Source of the DNA: Pontibacterium granulatum
GTDB taxonomy: Bacteria > Pseudomonadota > Gammaproteobacteria > Pseudomonadales > Balneatricaceae
Direction of reading: 5' to 3'
Assembly: GCF_029961155.1 (NCBI RefSeq)
Contig: NZ_JASBRH010000001.1
Location: 186,001-250,000, forward strand
Length of the DNA: 64,000 nucleotides
How positions within the stretch are numbered: position 1 is the stretch's first letter; each line of letters opens with the position of its first letter. Positions 51,322-59,945 of the stretch are shown here, piece after piece. The notes beneath the pieces were generated by a model. The model had not been told where the DNA came from. It saw nothing but the letters and a program-made list of their open reading frames with translations, and did no database searches. Made by a program: the position numbers and the translations under genes.

Positions 51322-54027
51322 ATGTCAAACGCTGCTGCTCACCATCAGGTTGCCGACATTGAACTGTTCAACGTCGAGGAATTTCGCAAGGCTCTGGCTA
51401 AGAGCAGCCAGCCCATTCCCGTCCTGAAACAAACCCTGAAGGATGTACGGGCGCGAATGGATGAACGCTTCCGGCAAGGCGAAGATATCCGCAAACTGAT
51501 CTACGGTCGCGCCTGGGTTATGGACATGGTGCTGGAAGCGATCTGGCAGCGCTTTGACTGGCCCGATAGCCAACATATCGAATTGATCGCCGTGGGCGGA
51601 TACGGCCGTGGCGAACTACACCCCTGCTCCGATGTGGATATCCTGATCCTGATCGATGGCATCGAAGCGGAAACCTACCACGATTCAATCAGCGGTTTTC
51701 TTACCCTGCTCTGGGACATCAACCTGGATATCGGCTCCAGCGTCCGCACCATAGGCGAATGTTACGAGGAAGCGCGTAACGACATCACCATCGCCACCAA
51801 CCTGATCGAATCCCGCACCGTGGTTGGCAGCGGCGACCTGCACGCCCGCATGTACGACGAAGTGACATCAGAAGGCGCCTGGACCGACAAAGAGTTTTTC
51901 CGTGCCAAGATCGACGAACAAGAGGACCGCCACGAAAAAACCAACAACACAGAATACAATCTGGAACCGAACCTGAAGAACTCCCCCGGAGGCCTTCGCG
52001 ACCTGCAAACGATCGGTTGGGTGGCAAAAAGGCACTTCGGCTCCACATTTATTCGAGACTTGGTGGACGACGGCTTTCTCACCGAGAGCGAACTGGATAC
52101 GCTGAACAAAGGCGAACTATACCTGTGGACGGTGCGTTATGCGCTGCACATGGTTTGCAACCGCCACGATGACCGCCTGCTATTTGACCACCAACGTGCA
52201 TTGGCCGAAATCTTCGGTTACGAAGACTCCGAAGGGGAGCTAGCCGTCGAGCAGTTTATGAGCAAGTACTACCGCGTTGCCAAAGCAATGTCGGAGTTCA
52301 ACCATATGCTGCTGCAACACTTCGACGAGGCGATCCTACGCACCGAAGACGAGCAGGTGTTCCACCCGCTCAACAAGCGCTTTCAGATCCACAATAACTT
52401 TATCGAAGTCACCTACGACAAGGTGTTTGAGCACCACCCGTTTGCTCTGATGGAGATCTTCGTCCTGATGGCGACCAATCCACAGATCAAGGGGGTACGC
52501 GCATCCACCATCCGCCTGATCCGTAACCATCGCCATCTGATCGACGACGAGTTCCGCAACGATATCCGCAACACGTCGCTGTTTATGGAGCTGCTGCGTT
52601 GCCCGGACCGCGTCTCTACTGAACTGAAACGGATGAACAAATATGGCATCCTCGGCCTGTACCTGCCGGAGTTCGGCAAGATCGTGGGCCAGATGCAGCA
52701 TGACCTGTTCCATATCTACACGGTGGATGCCCATACCCTGAAGGTGATCCAGAAAACCCGACAGTTCCGCCACCGCGACTTCCGCGAGCAGTTCCCAATC
52801 GCCCACCGCATTGTGAACCAGCTGCCGAAAATCGAACTGCTCTACATCGCGGCTCTCTACCACGACATCGCCAAAGGCCGCGGCGGCGATCACTCAGAGC
52901 TGGGCGCCGAGGACGTAACCACGTTCTGCGAACGCCATCACCTGGGTCGCTGGGATACCCATCTGGTCGCTTGGCTGGTACGCAACCATCTGCTGATGTC
53001 GATGACCGCGCAGCGTAAGGACATTTCCGATCCGGAAGTTATCCACACTTTCGCCAAGCAGGTTCACGACATTGTGCACCTGGATTACCTTTACGTGCTC
53101 ACCCTGGCCGACATCAACGCCACCAACCACACCCTTTGGAACAACTGGCGTGCCACCCTGATGCGCACCCTCTACACTGAGACCAAAACAGCGCTGCGTC
53201 GCGGCCTGGAAAACCCGGTACAGAAAGAGGACCTGATTGAGCAGGTACAGCATGAGGCAATGATGATCCTGTCCCGGCAGGGATTGGACGAGGCCGAAGT
53301 TCTGGAGTTCTGGGCAACGCTGGGCGACGACTACTTCCTGCGCGAAACAGGCAAAAGTATCGCCTGGCACACCCGTGCCATCCTTGAGCACCACGATCCG
53401 GATGCTCCGCTGGTATTGATCCGGCAGACGTCGTTGCGACTGCACGAAGGCGCAACCGAAATCTTCGTCTACATGAAGGATCAGCCAAACCTGTTTGCAG
53501 CGTCCGTGGCCACCCTCGACCAACTGAACCTGAGCATCCAGGACGCCCGCATCATCGTCACCGACGACCAACTGACCCTCAACACCTACACCGTGCTGAC
53601 AGCGGAAAACCAACCGCTATCGGAAAACCCGGACTACCTGAACACCATTAAGCAGCGTCTGGTCGAGGAGCTGGATGACCCGGAAGACTATCCGGAAATC
53701 ATCCACCGCCGAGTACCACGCCAGCTGAAGCTGTTTGCAACACCGACCCGCGTCACCATCAGCACCGACCCGGTCAGTCAGGAAACCCTGTTGGAAGTAC
53801 TTACGCCGGACCGTCCGGGGCTGCTGGCGCGCATCGGCCGGATTTTTGTCGAGAATCACGTATCGGTGCGTAAAGCCAAAATCACCTCCATCGGCGAGCG
53901 GGTAGAGGACTTCTTCTTTATCACCGACGAATCAAACCAGCCGATCTCTGACCCTGAACTATGCCAGCGCCTGCAGAGCGACATCTGCAAGCAGCTGGAC
54001 GAACACATACAACAACAAGAAGCCTGA
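51322..54027 (+). CDS. glnD: Bifunctional PII uridylyltransferase/uridylyl-removing enzyme
   Basis: Primary nitrogen sensor that uridylylates PII when glutamine is low and deuridylylates it when glutamine is high. The 901-residue protein has an N-terminal nucleotidyltransferase domain (AVGGYGRGELHPCSDVDILI near residue 90), a GlnE-like linker, an HD phosphohydrolase domain (YIAALYHDIAKGRGGDHSEL near 510), and two C-terminal ACT domains (about 705-780 and 815-890). Length is near E. coli GlnD (890). It follows map by 15 bases. Confidence 0.97.
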   Translation: MSNAAAHHQVADIELFNVEEFRKALAKSSQPIPVLKQTLKDVRARMDERFRQGEDIRKLIYGRAWVMDMVLEAIWQRFDWPDSQHIELIAVGGYGRGELHPCSDVDILILIDGIEAETYHDSISGFLTLLWDINLDIGSSVRTIGECYEEARNDITIATNLIESRTVVGSGDLHARMYDEVTSEGAWTDKEFFRAKIDEQEDRHEKTNNTEYNLEPNLKNSPGGLRDLQTIGWVAKRHFGSTFIRDLVDDGFLTESELDTLNKGELYLWTVRYALHMVCNRHDDRLLFDHQRALAEIFGYEDSEGELAVEQFMSKYYRVAKAMSEFNHMLLQHFDEAILRTEDEQVFHPLNKRFQIHNNFIEVTYDKVFEHHPFALMEIFVLMATNPQIKGVRASTIRLIRNHRHLIDDEFRNDIRNTSLFMELLRCPDRVSTELKRMNKYGILGLYLPEFGKIVGQMQHDLFHIYTVDAHTLKVIQKTRQFRHRDFREQFPIAHRIVNQLPKIELLYIAALYHDIAKGRGGDHSELGAEDVTTFCERHHLGRWDTHLVAWLVRNHLLMSMTAQRKDISDPEVIHTFAKQVHDIVHLDYLYVLTLADINATNHTLWNNWRATLMRTLYTETKTALRRGLENPVQKEDLIEQVQHEAMMILSRQGLDEAEVLEFWATLGDDYFLRETGKSIAWHTRAILEHHDPDAPLVLIRQTSLRLHEGATEIFVYMKDQPNLFAASVATLDQLNLSIQDARIIVTDDQLTLNTYTVLTAENQPLSENPDYLNTIKQRLVEELDDPEDYPEIIHRRVPRQLKLFATPTRVTISTDPVSQETLLEVLTPDRPGLLARIGRIFVENHVSVRKAKITSIGERVEDFFFITDESNQPISDPELCQRLQSDICKQLDEHIQQQEA

Positions 54028-54061
54028 TGCATTTGCATCAGCTAAGCGAGCTGACAGTACT

Positions 54062-54358
54062 ATGGATAAACAGACTCAGACTGAAATTGAAGCGGCTGCA
54101 TTCCGCCGCCTGCTGGCCCACCTGGACAACCGCAAAGACGCGCAGAACATCGACCTGATGATTCTGGCAGGCTTCTGCCGAAACTGCCTGGCCAAATGGT
54201 ACCGCGCCGAAGCGGAAGAGCGCGGTGTTGAGATGGACTATGAGCAGGCCCGCGAAGTGATCTATGGCGAGCCTTACAGCAGCTGGAAAGAGAAATACCA
54301 GCTGGACGCTACACCGGAGCAGCTGGCGCAGTTTGAGGCCACCCAAAAGAGCAAATAA
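54062..54358 (+). CDS. DUF1244 family protein
   Basis: A 98-residue cytoplasmic protein of the DUF1244 family, whose function is not established. It shows the family core LMILAGFCRNCLAKWYRAEA with C39 and C42, followed by a stretch seen in relatives (AREVIYGEPYSSWKEKYQ). The cysteine spacing could bind a metal or form a disulfide, but that is a guess. It lies 34 bases after glnD and may share its transcript; a strong terminator follows. Confidence 0.88.
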   Translation: MDKQTQTEIEAAAFRRLLAHLDNRKDAQNIDLMILAGFCRNCLAKWYRAEAEERGVEMDYEQAREVIYGEPYSSWKEKYQLDATPEQLAQFEATQKSK

Positions 54359-54364
54359 ACATAA

Positions 54365-54392
54365 AAAACGGGCAGTTCGAACTGCCCGTTTT
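54365..54392. terminator. Bidirectional terminator between the DUF1244 gene and flgP
   Basis: A perfect 12-bp stem AAAACGGGCAGT/ACTGCCCGTTTT with loop TCGA, flanked by A on the left and T on the right. Confidence 0.9.
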
Positions 54393-54419
54393 CTATTTAT
54401 TCAGCGCACGCACTTAGCA

Positions 54420-54899
54420 CTACTGACTGGTTTTAACCCAGGCTCGCTGCAGCTGATTCATATCCACTTCCAGCACCGTCGCATACACATCGTCCTGCAC
54501 TGGATAGGTTTTCACTACACGTGCGCCACGCACAATCCCGGACACCGCAGTTTTGAACTGATCGTTCTGCACCACCATATCCCGCACCGCCGTGGTACCA
54601 AAGAGATACTGACCATGCACAATCGCCGTCAACTCCTGATACGCACGCAACTTTGATGCCCGCATCGCCTGAATCATCTTGTGCTCTTTGGTCTTACCGG
54701 ACTGCAAACTGATCGGTGCATAACCGGTCGCTCGCACCCATTCAGGCTCACGCGCTTCAACCACTGTGGTATTCTGCGGCGCATCCGGCAGTGCCTCCGC
54801 AAAATCCACCAGCGAACGAGAGGCCGTTTCGCAACCCGCTAATAATGCCCCTACCAGAATCAGAGCGGACGCTTTTGCATTATTCATCGGTTTTCCCAT
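54420..54899 (-). CDS. flgP: Flagellar assembly lipoprotein FlgP (LPP20 family)
   Basis: Outer-membrane lipoprotein forming part of the basal disk or outer ring around polar flagellar motors. The product of up to 159 residues has a signal peptide with lipobox LLAGC (Cys at about residue 23), then EPEWVRATGYAPISLQ, and a conserved helical region KMIQAMRASKLRAYQELTAI that is typical of LPP20/FlgP. The start at 54899 overlaps the flgO stop as TAATG; an ATG at 54887 is equally possible. It is downstream of flgO, with flgT divergent, which supports the call. Confidence 0.85.
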   Translation of the reverse strand: MGKPMNNAKASALILVGALLAGCETASRSLVDFAEALPDAPQNTTVVEAREPEWVRATGYAPISLQSGKTKEHKMIQAMRASKLRAYQELTAIVHGQYLFGTTAVRDMVVQNDQFKTAVSGIVRGARVVKTYPVQDDVYATVLEVDMNQLQRAWVKTSQ

Positions 54900-55558
54900 T
54901 ACTGCCCTACCGGCCCCAAACTGTTTTCAATGATCATACCCTTCTGCATCGCCTTGATTGGATCGTACCCCGGTGTACCACCCTCCAACCGGCTGTCCGG
55001 CAAATGAGTCTGCCCTGACGCCAGGACCTGACGAGTCGTGGTGTCCAACACACGAGCATTCACCACGATACCGTCGGGATAACGCGCATAGGTGCCGGTC
55101 AGCAGGAAATAGATACGGAAGCGATTGCGCAGGCTGGACATGTTCTGCTTGGTCAGCGGGTCTCGTGCTGTGGTCAGCAGGCTCACCGCCCGGTAGTCAA
55201 TCAGGTTGTACTCGTTTTGCTGCAACTGGTAGACAAAACTTTCACCTAAACGCTCACCCAATGCACCGTTGTAACGCTCACGGGCACGACTCAGATCAAC
55301 AAACGGCATCACCGCCATCGGCAAGCGACGCACTCGGTTCATCTGCAACCCGTCCTGTAACTGAATAGCCAGCTCGGCCACGGCCTCACTAACCGGATCG
55401 TAAATCTGATCGCGGGTCGCAATACTGGAGAGTCCCGCACTGCTGATCACAGGTTCCTGCACAACAGGCTCTGGCGCCACAACCGGTTGCGGTTCCGGAC
55501 CGAAACCTTGCCAGGTACACCCGCTCAGCAGAAAGGAGAACAGCAGAAGCTTTTTCAT
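54899..55558 (-). CDS. flgO: Flagellar outer membrane lipoprotein FlgO
   Basis: Outer-membrane protein required for polar flagellar stability in Vibrio. I chose the ATG giving MKKLLLFSFLLSGC, a clean lipoprotein signal (Cys at residue 14), for 219 residues; a longer in-frame start at 55621 would spoil the signal. The FlgO domain includes the stretch AVMPFVDLSRARERYNGALG near residue 80, GERLGESFVYQLQQ, and DPLTKQNMSSLRNRFRIYFL. It is followed by flgP and is divergent from flgT. Confidence 0.87.
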   Translation of the reverse strand: MKKLLLFSFLLSGCTWQGFGPEPQPVVAPEPVVQEPVISSAGLSSIATRDQIYDPVSEAVAELAIQLQDGLQMNRVRRLPMAVMPFVDLSRARERYNGALGERLGESFVYQLQQNEYNLIDYRAVSLLTTARDPLTKQNMSSLRNRFRIYFLLTGTYARYPDGIVVNARVLDTTTRQVLASGQTHLPDSRLEGGTPGYDPIKAMQKGMIIENSLGPVGQ

Positions 55559-55709
55559 GATGTAGAATCCATATCTCGACTGCAGACAATCTACCACACT
55601 TTTACCTGCAGGTTCGCCCATCGGTTCCGCCTGTGCGCCAGTTTACATCCCCGGAGCATTTGCATACTGTTAACGGAACATTTACTTAGTTGTCGGTCAG
55701 CCGCTGAAT

Positions 55710-56924
55710 ATGTTTAACCTGTTACTCAAATATTCCCTGTTCGTAGCCCTGATGCTCACCCACCTGGTGGCGCAGGCATTGACCGTAGAAGCGGAAGGTC
55801 AGGCGGTCATCCAGGACAACAACCTGGGACCCGCCCGTAAGGCCGCGATTACCGCCGCCACCCAGCAGGCCTCCATGCAAGCCGCAGTCTACGTTTCCAG
55901 CAGCCAGCAGGTACGGGACGGGATTCTGGAGATCGACAACATGCAGATTACCACTCTGGGCCAGGTGGAAAACGTGCAGGTTCTCGAAGAGAGGATCGTT
56001 GGCAATATCCTGGTGGTGCGCATCAGCGCCGATGTGTTGACCGACACCGGCTGCAAGGATGGCACCAGTGACCGTTTCCTGAAATCTATAGCGATCACCG
56101 CATTCCCGCTGGAACACCCGACACAGGGCAACCTTGGCGGGTTGGGCGACACGGCCTGGGAGATGCCCAATCTGATCGCCAGCAAGCTCGCCGCCCGAGG
56201 GAACCTACGCCCGTTTAAAGCGAGCCACCTGAATATTTATCCGATATTGCAGACATCCCCAAGCCGACAATTGGATGACGGGGCACTGACCTCTGTGGCC
56301 GCCAATGTTAACAACCTTGATACACAGTTCATCGTGTCAGGCGTGATTCGTGATATGGCGATGGTGGATCCCCGCACCCATGCCGAAGACAACTATTTCG
56401 TCGACCTCTACAACCGCCTGGACTACCGCAGCCGCAAACATCTGCGCAACTTCCAGCTGGACCTGTTTATCCACGACGGTTTCAGTGGCGCCCTTTTGAT
56501 GGAGCGCCGCTACCAGACCCTGGGTATATGGAGTCTGCCGCAGGAGCTGCGCGCGGGTTTCAACAGCCAGGCCTTCGCCAATCAGGAGTACGGCCAGGCA
56601 GTTTCAAAACTGTTGCAGGAGATGGTAGACGAAATGGAAAGCAATCTGCGCTGCCGCCCATTTTCGGCCCGCATTACGCACACAGAAAACAATCAGATCT
56701 GGTTTAAGGCGGGCACCAGCTCAGGCATCAAGCAAGGTGACAAATTCAGCGTTCTGCACCGCTCCACCTTCTACGATGTACAGATGCGGCCGACCCATCA
56801 GTTGACCGACACCAATCGCACCCTGGTAGTGGATGAGGTGCACCCAAATATGATCAAGGGGCACCTGGTGAATATCGCCCAGCATCAGAACATTCTGCCG
56901 GGCGACATTGTGGTTTCGAAATAA
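55710..56924 (+). CDS. flgT: Flagellar H-ring protein FlgT
   Basis: Periplasmic protein that forms the H ring around the LP ring in sodium-driven polar flagella of Vibrio and assists stator placement. The 404-residue precursor has a signal peptide cleaved near AQA-LTVEA (about residue 24), an N-terminal domain (VEAEGQAVIQDNNLGPARKA), a middle domain (FIVSGVIRDMAMVDP near 210) and a C-terminal domain with IKQGDKFSVLHR near 340. It is divergent from flgO across 88 bases. Confidence 0.87.
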   Translation: MFNLLLKYSLFVALMLTHLVAQALTVEAEGQAVIQDNNLGPARKAAITAATQQASMQAAVYVSSSQQVRDGILEIDNMQITTLGQVENVQVLEERIVGNILVVRISADVLTDTGCKDGTSDRFLKSIAITAFPLEHPTQGNLGGLGDTAWEMPNLIASKLAARGNLRPFKASHLNIYPILQTSPSRQLDDGALTSVAANVNNLDTQFIVSGVIRDMAMVDPRTHAEDNYFVDLYNRLDYRSRKHLRNFQLDLFIHDGFSGALLMERRYQTLGIWSLPQELRAGFNSQAFANQEYGQAVSKLLQEMVDEMESNLRCRPFSARITHTENNQIWFKAGTSSGIKQGDKFSVLHRSTFYDVQMRPTHQLTDTNRTLVVDEVHPNMIKGHLVNIAQHQNILPGDIVVSK

Positions 56925-56940
56925 GCGAGTCTGGTTTTAA

Positions 56941-57600
56941 TCAGGCACGCTGGCCACGAATATTGATCTCAACGCGGCGGTTCAGGGCTCGGCCTGACGC
57001 CGTTCCGTTATCAGCGATCGGGTAACGCTCGCCGTAACCCTGCGTACTGATACGCAGACGTTCGATACCGGAGCCGGTCAGGTAGTTAGCCACCGCCGCC
57101 GCGCGAGCTTCAGACAGCTGCTGGTTGTATTCAAAGCTACCGGTACTGTCCGTGAAGCCATCGACAGACATCACTGTTTTATCAAACTTCATCAGCACCT
57201 TCACCACGGAATCCAGCACCGGGTAGAAACTACCGTCGATACGGGTTGAGTCGGTTGCGAAGGTGACGTTACCTGGCATGATCAGACGGATCTCGTCCCC
57301 CTGACGCTGCACACTCACACCGGTACCTTCCAGCTCCTGACGCAGCAGTGCTTCCTGCTGATCCATGTAATAACCAATACCACCACCGACAGCACCGCCC
57401 ACCAGCGCCCCCGTCAGCGCACCTTTGCCGCGATCTTTCTTACTGGACACTGCTGCACCCAGCACTGCCCCTGCTACGGCACCAATACCGGCACCGGAAG
57501 CGGTGTTGCTGGTCTTCTGTTCACGGGTATATGGATCGATTGTCTGACAACCGGAAAGAACTGCCGCAGTCACACACACATAAATAAACTTTTTCATCAC
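56941..57600 (-). CDS. OmpA-family lipoprotein with glycine zipper
   Basis: Outer-membrane lipoprotein that probably binds peptidoglycan. The 219-residue precursor has lipobox VLSGC (Cys at about residue 18), a glycine-zipper segment (GAGIGAVAGAVLGAAVSS at about 36-53, then GALTGALVGGAVGGGIGYYM) and a C-terminal OmpA domain (VDGFTDSTGSFEYNQQLSEA and RALNRRVEI). The architecture is like E. coli YiaD. It is convergent with flgT with a 16-base gap. A perfect GCCGATAA, the sigma-28 -10 element, lies 21 bases upstream, but without a good -35. Confidence 0.85.
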   Translation of the reverse strand: MMKKFIYVCVTAAVLSGCQTIDPYTREQKTSNTASGAGIGAVAGAVLGAAVSSKKDRGKGALTGALVGGAVGGGIGYYMDQQEALLRQELEGTGVSVQRQGDEIRLIMPGNVTFATDSTRIDGSFYPVLDSVVKVLMKFDKTVMSVDGFTDSTGSFEYNQQLSEARAAAVANYLTGSGIERLRISTQGYGERYPIADNGTASGRALNRRVEINIRGQRA

Positions 57601-57705
57601 AAGCTCTCACAAAAAAAACGTTATCGGCACCCAAGCCCTGCAATGCTTTCAAGTCTAAAGGCAATACCTGAACCATAGCTTAAATGGGATCACATACCGC
57701 ATATC

Positions 57706-57723
57706 TGTAAAGAATTCTTTACA
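57706..57723. promoter_or_regulatory. 18-bp perfect palindrome, possible operator
   Basis: TGTAAAGAATTCTTTACA is a perfect 18-bp inverted repeat in the 321-base gap between the OmpA-type lipoprotein gene and fabY. I do not recognise the regulator. The rest of the gap shows no coding sequence; it also holds a separated CCGTCATTT/AAATGACGG repeat at 57735-57782. Confidence 0.45.
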
Positions 57724-57921
57724 AATTCCAAAACCCGTCATTTATCCCTAGTCACCCCCCTGAACAACCGATAAAATGACGGATCGGTAACAGAAACCAA
57801 GTTTTGAACACCTCTACCCAAGAAAGGTGTCATAAAGTTTGGTTAACTGGGCACCCAAGTCATAGCGGTGCCGAATATTTCAGCCACACTCATTGAGTAC
57901 ATCCAGTCCAAGGAGTTCCCA

Positions 57922-59832
57922 TTGTCTCAGCTGCCTCTCATCGTTGGTTTTGGTGGTATTAACCCTGCGGGTCGAGCATCTTTTCATCACGCCTATCGCC
58001 GCCTGATTATCGATAAGCTGGATACGCAAAGTCGGGAAGAGACATTACTGGGCCTGGCCACATTAACTGGACTGGCAAGCTACGCTGACGGCAGCTACCG
58101 GAACAGCGCAGGCGAAACCCTCCCTGTTGAGGAACTGCTGCAAACTGTTGGTCAGCAGGTACTGGATAACACCCTTATTCGTAAGATCCACCCGGATTGG
58201 TTTGACGTGAACAACGTGATGTTCAACAAACCGGCCAAGCTGAAATGCAACGACGGCGAACTGCGCTTCCAGCTGCGCAAGCGGCAGATGCCACAGAACA
58301 TCCCTGCAAACTGGCAGGTTACCGAGTCTGCGCCGGGTGTCTTCGATATCAGTGTCAGCGACTCCATGGACGTTATCTTCCCGGACGGCAAAGAAGCCCA
58401 GGTTAAAGCCGCGGGCCAACTGCCAACCGGTTTCCAGCCGGGTAAGCTGTACCAGTCCCGCAACCACCCACGCAACCTGCAGATGACCGTCTTCAGTGCG
58501 TCCGACGCGTTGCGCTCCAGCGGCATCCCGTTTGAAAAGATTGCAGCCCGCGTATCACCAGACCAGATCGGTGTTTATGCCAGCAACTCCATCGGCCAGC
58601 TAGATGATCTGGGGTTTGGCGGCCTGACCAAGTATCCGGCACTGGGTAAACGCACCACCTCCAAGCAGATGCCTTTGGGTTACGCCCAGATGCCTGCAGA
58701 CTTCGTTAATGCGTACATCTTAGGCAGCGTTGGTGTCACCGGCGGCGCACTGGGCGCCTGTGCAACCTTCCTCTACAACCTGCGCAGCGCAGTAAACGAT
58801 ATCCGCTCCGGTCGACGCAAGGTGGTGTTGGTCGGCGGCAGCGATGCACCGGTTACCCCGGAAGTGATCGAAGGTTTCCGTGTTATGGGCGCCTTGGCGG
58901 AAGACAAAGACCTGCTGACACTGGACGGCCTGAGCAGCCTGAGCGACGACGACTACCGTCGCGCCTGCCGCCCATTCGGACAGAACTGCGGTTTCACCAT
59001 GGGTGAGTCCAGCCAGTTTGCCCTGCTGATGAGCGATGATCTGGCTCTGGAGATGGGCGCACAGATCTTCGGTGCCGTGCCAGACGTCTTCGTCAACGCG
59101 GATGGCCACAAGAAATCGATCTCCGCACCGGGTGTGGGTAATTACATTACGCTGGCAAAGGCAGCCTCCATGGTACGCGGTATGCTGGGCGAAGAGTCCC
59201 TGCGCCAACGCAGCTTTGTACAGGCCCACGGCACCAGCACACCACAGAACCGGGTCACCGAATCACACGTCATCAACGAAACGGCAAAAGCATTTGGCAT
59301 CGAAAGCTGGCCTGTGGCGGCGATTAAGTCCTACCTGGGGCACTCCCAGGGTACCGCCGGTGGCGATCAGTTAAGTATTTCCCTGGGCACTTGGGCGTAT
59401 GGCTACATCCCGGGTATCCTGACCACCCCGGCATTTGCCGATGACGTTCACCAGTCCAACCTGCTGTTGAGCAACCAGCACATTGAGGTTGGCGCACAGG
59501 GTATGGACAGCGTGCTGCTGAACTCCAAGGGTTTCGGCGGCAACAACGCCTCGGCGCCGGTGCTGGCACCCCACGTCGCTGAAAAGATGTTACGCCGTCG
59601 CTACGGTGACAGCGCCATGAACGAATATTTTAAGAAACGCGAGCAGGTAAGTGCCAACGCGGTAGAGTACGATCAGCAGGCCACCCAAGGCACCGCGCGC
59701 CCGATCTACCTTTACGACCACAACGTGTTGGAAGGCGAAGACCTGCAAATCACCGATAAGGAGATCCGCCTGCCTGGGTACGAGAACCCTGTTGACCTAG
59801 CTGTGGATAACCCATACTCCGACATCTGCTGA
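57922..59832 (+). CDS. fabY: Beta-ketoacyl-ACP synthase FabY
   Basis: Ketosynthase that starts fatty acid synthesis from acetyl-CoA and malonyl-ACP in Pseudomonas aeruginosa, where it replaces FabH. The TTG at 57922 is preferred: AAGGAG lies six bases upstream and the product then begins MSQLPLIVGFGGINPAGR, like P. aeruginosa FabY (636 residues). The Cys-His-His triad is visible in GACATFLYNL, QAHGTSTPQNRVTE and KSYLGHSQGTAGGDQL. The frame stays open upstream to a GTG at 57868. It is monocistronic. Confidence 0.92.
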   Translation: MSQLPLIVGFGGINPAGRASFHHAYRRLIIDKLDTQSREETLLGLATLTGLASYADGSYRNSAGETLPVEELLQTVGQQVLDNTLIRKIHPDWFDVNNVMFNKPAKLKCNDGELRFQLRKRQMPQNIPANWQVTESAPGVFDISVSDSMDVIFPDGKEAQVKAAGQLPTGFQPGKLYQSRNHPRNLQMTVFSASDALRSSGIPFEKIAARVSPDQIGVYASNSIGQLDDLGFGGLTKYPALGKRTTSKQMPLGYAQMPADFVNAYILGSVGVTGGALGACATFLYNLRSAVNDIRSGRRKVVLVGGSDAPVTPEVIEGFRVMGALAEDKDLLTLDGLSSLSDDDYRRACRPFGQNCGFTMGESSQFALLMSDDLALEMGAQIFGAVPDVFVNADGHKKSISAPGVGNYITLAKAASMVRGMLGEESLRQRSFVQAHGTSTPQNRVTESHVINETAKAFGIESWPVAAIKSYLGHSQGTAGGDQLSISLGTWAYGYIPGILTTPAFADDVHQSNLLLSNQHIEVGAQGMDSVLLNSKGFGGNNASAPVLAPHVAEKMLRRRYGDSAMNEYFKKREQVSANAVEYDQQATQGTARPIYLYDHNVLEGEDLQITDKEIRLPGYENPVDLAVDNPYSDIC

Positions 59833-59851
59833 CCCCCTTCACGCGTAAACC

Positions 59852-59880
59852 CTGTAACAGTCTCTAGAAGACTGTTACAG
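59852..59880. repeat. Perfect inverted repeat after fabY
   Basis: A 12-bp perfect stem CTGTAACAGTCT/AGACTGTTACAG with loop CTAGA, 19 bases after the fabY stop. No U-tract follows on either strand, so it is not a standard intrinsic terminator; an operator for the next gene or a 3' end stabiliser are alternatives. Confidence 0.6.
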
Positions 59881-59945
59881 GTGCAAAACTATTCCTCACT
59901 GCCGTAGTCAAATCGAGAAACACCCAATAACAACGGCAGGACATC

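Noticed and set aside
57833-57840. TAAAGTTT, a perfect sigma-28 -35 element, upstream of fabY
   Set aside because: No GCCGATAA-like sequence lies 11 bases downstream (CACCCAAG is there), so it is not a FliA promoter.
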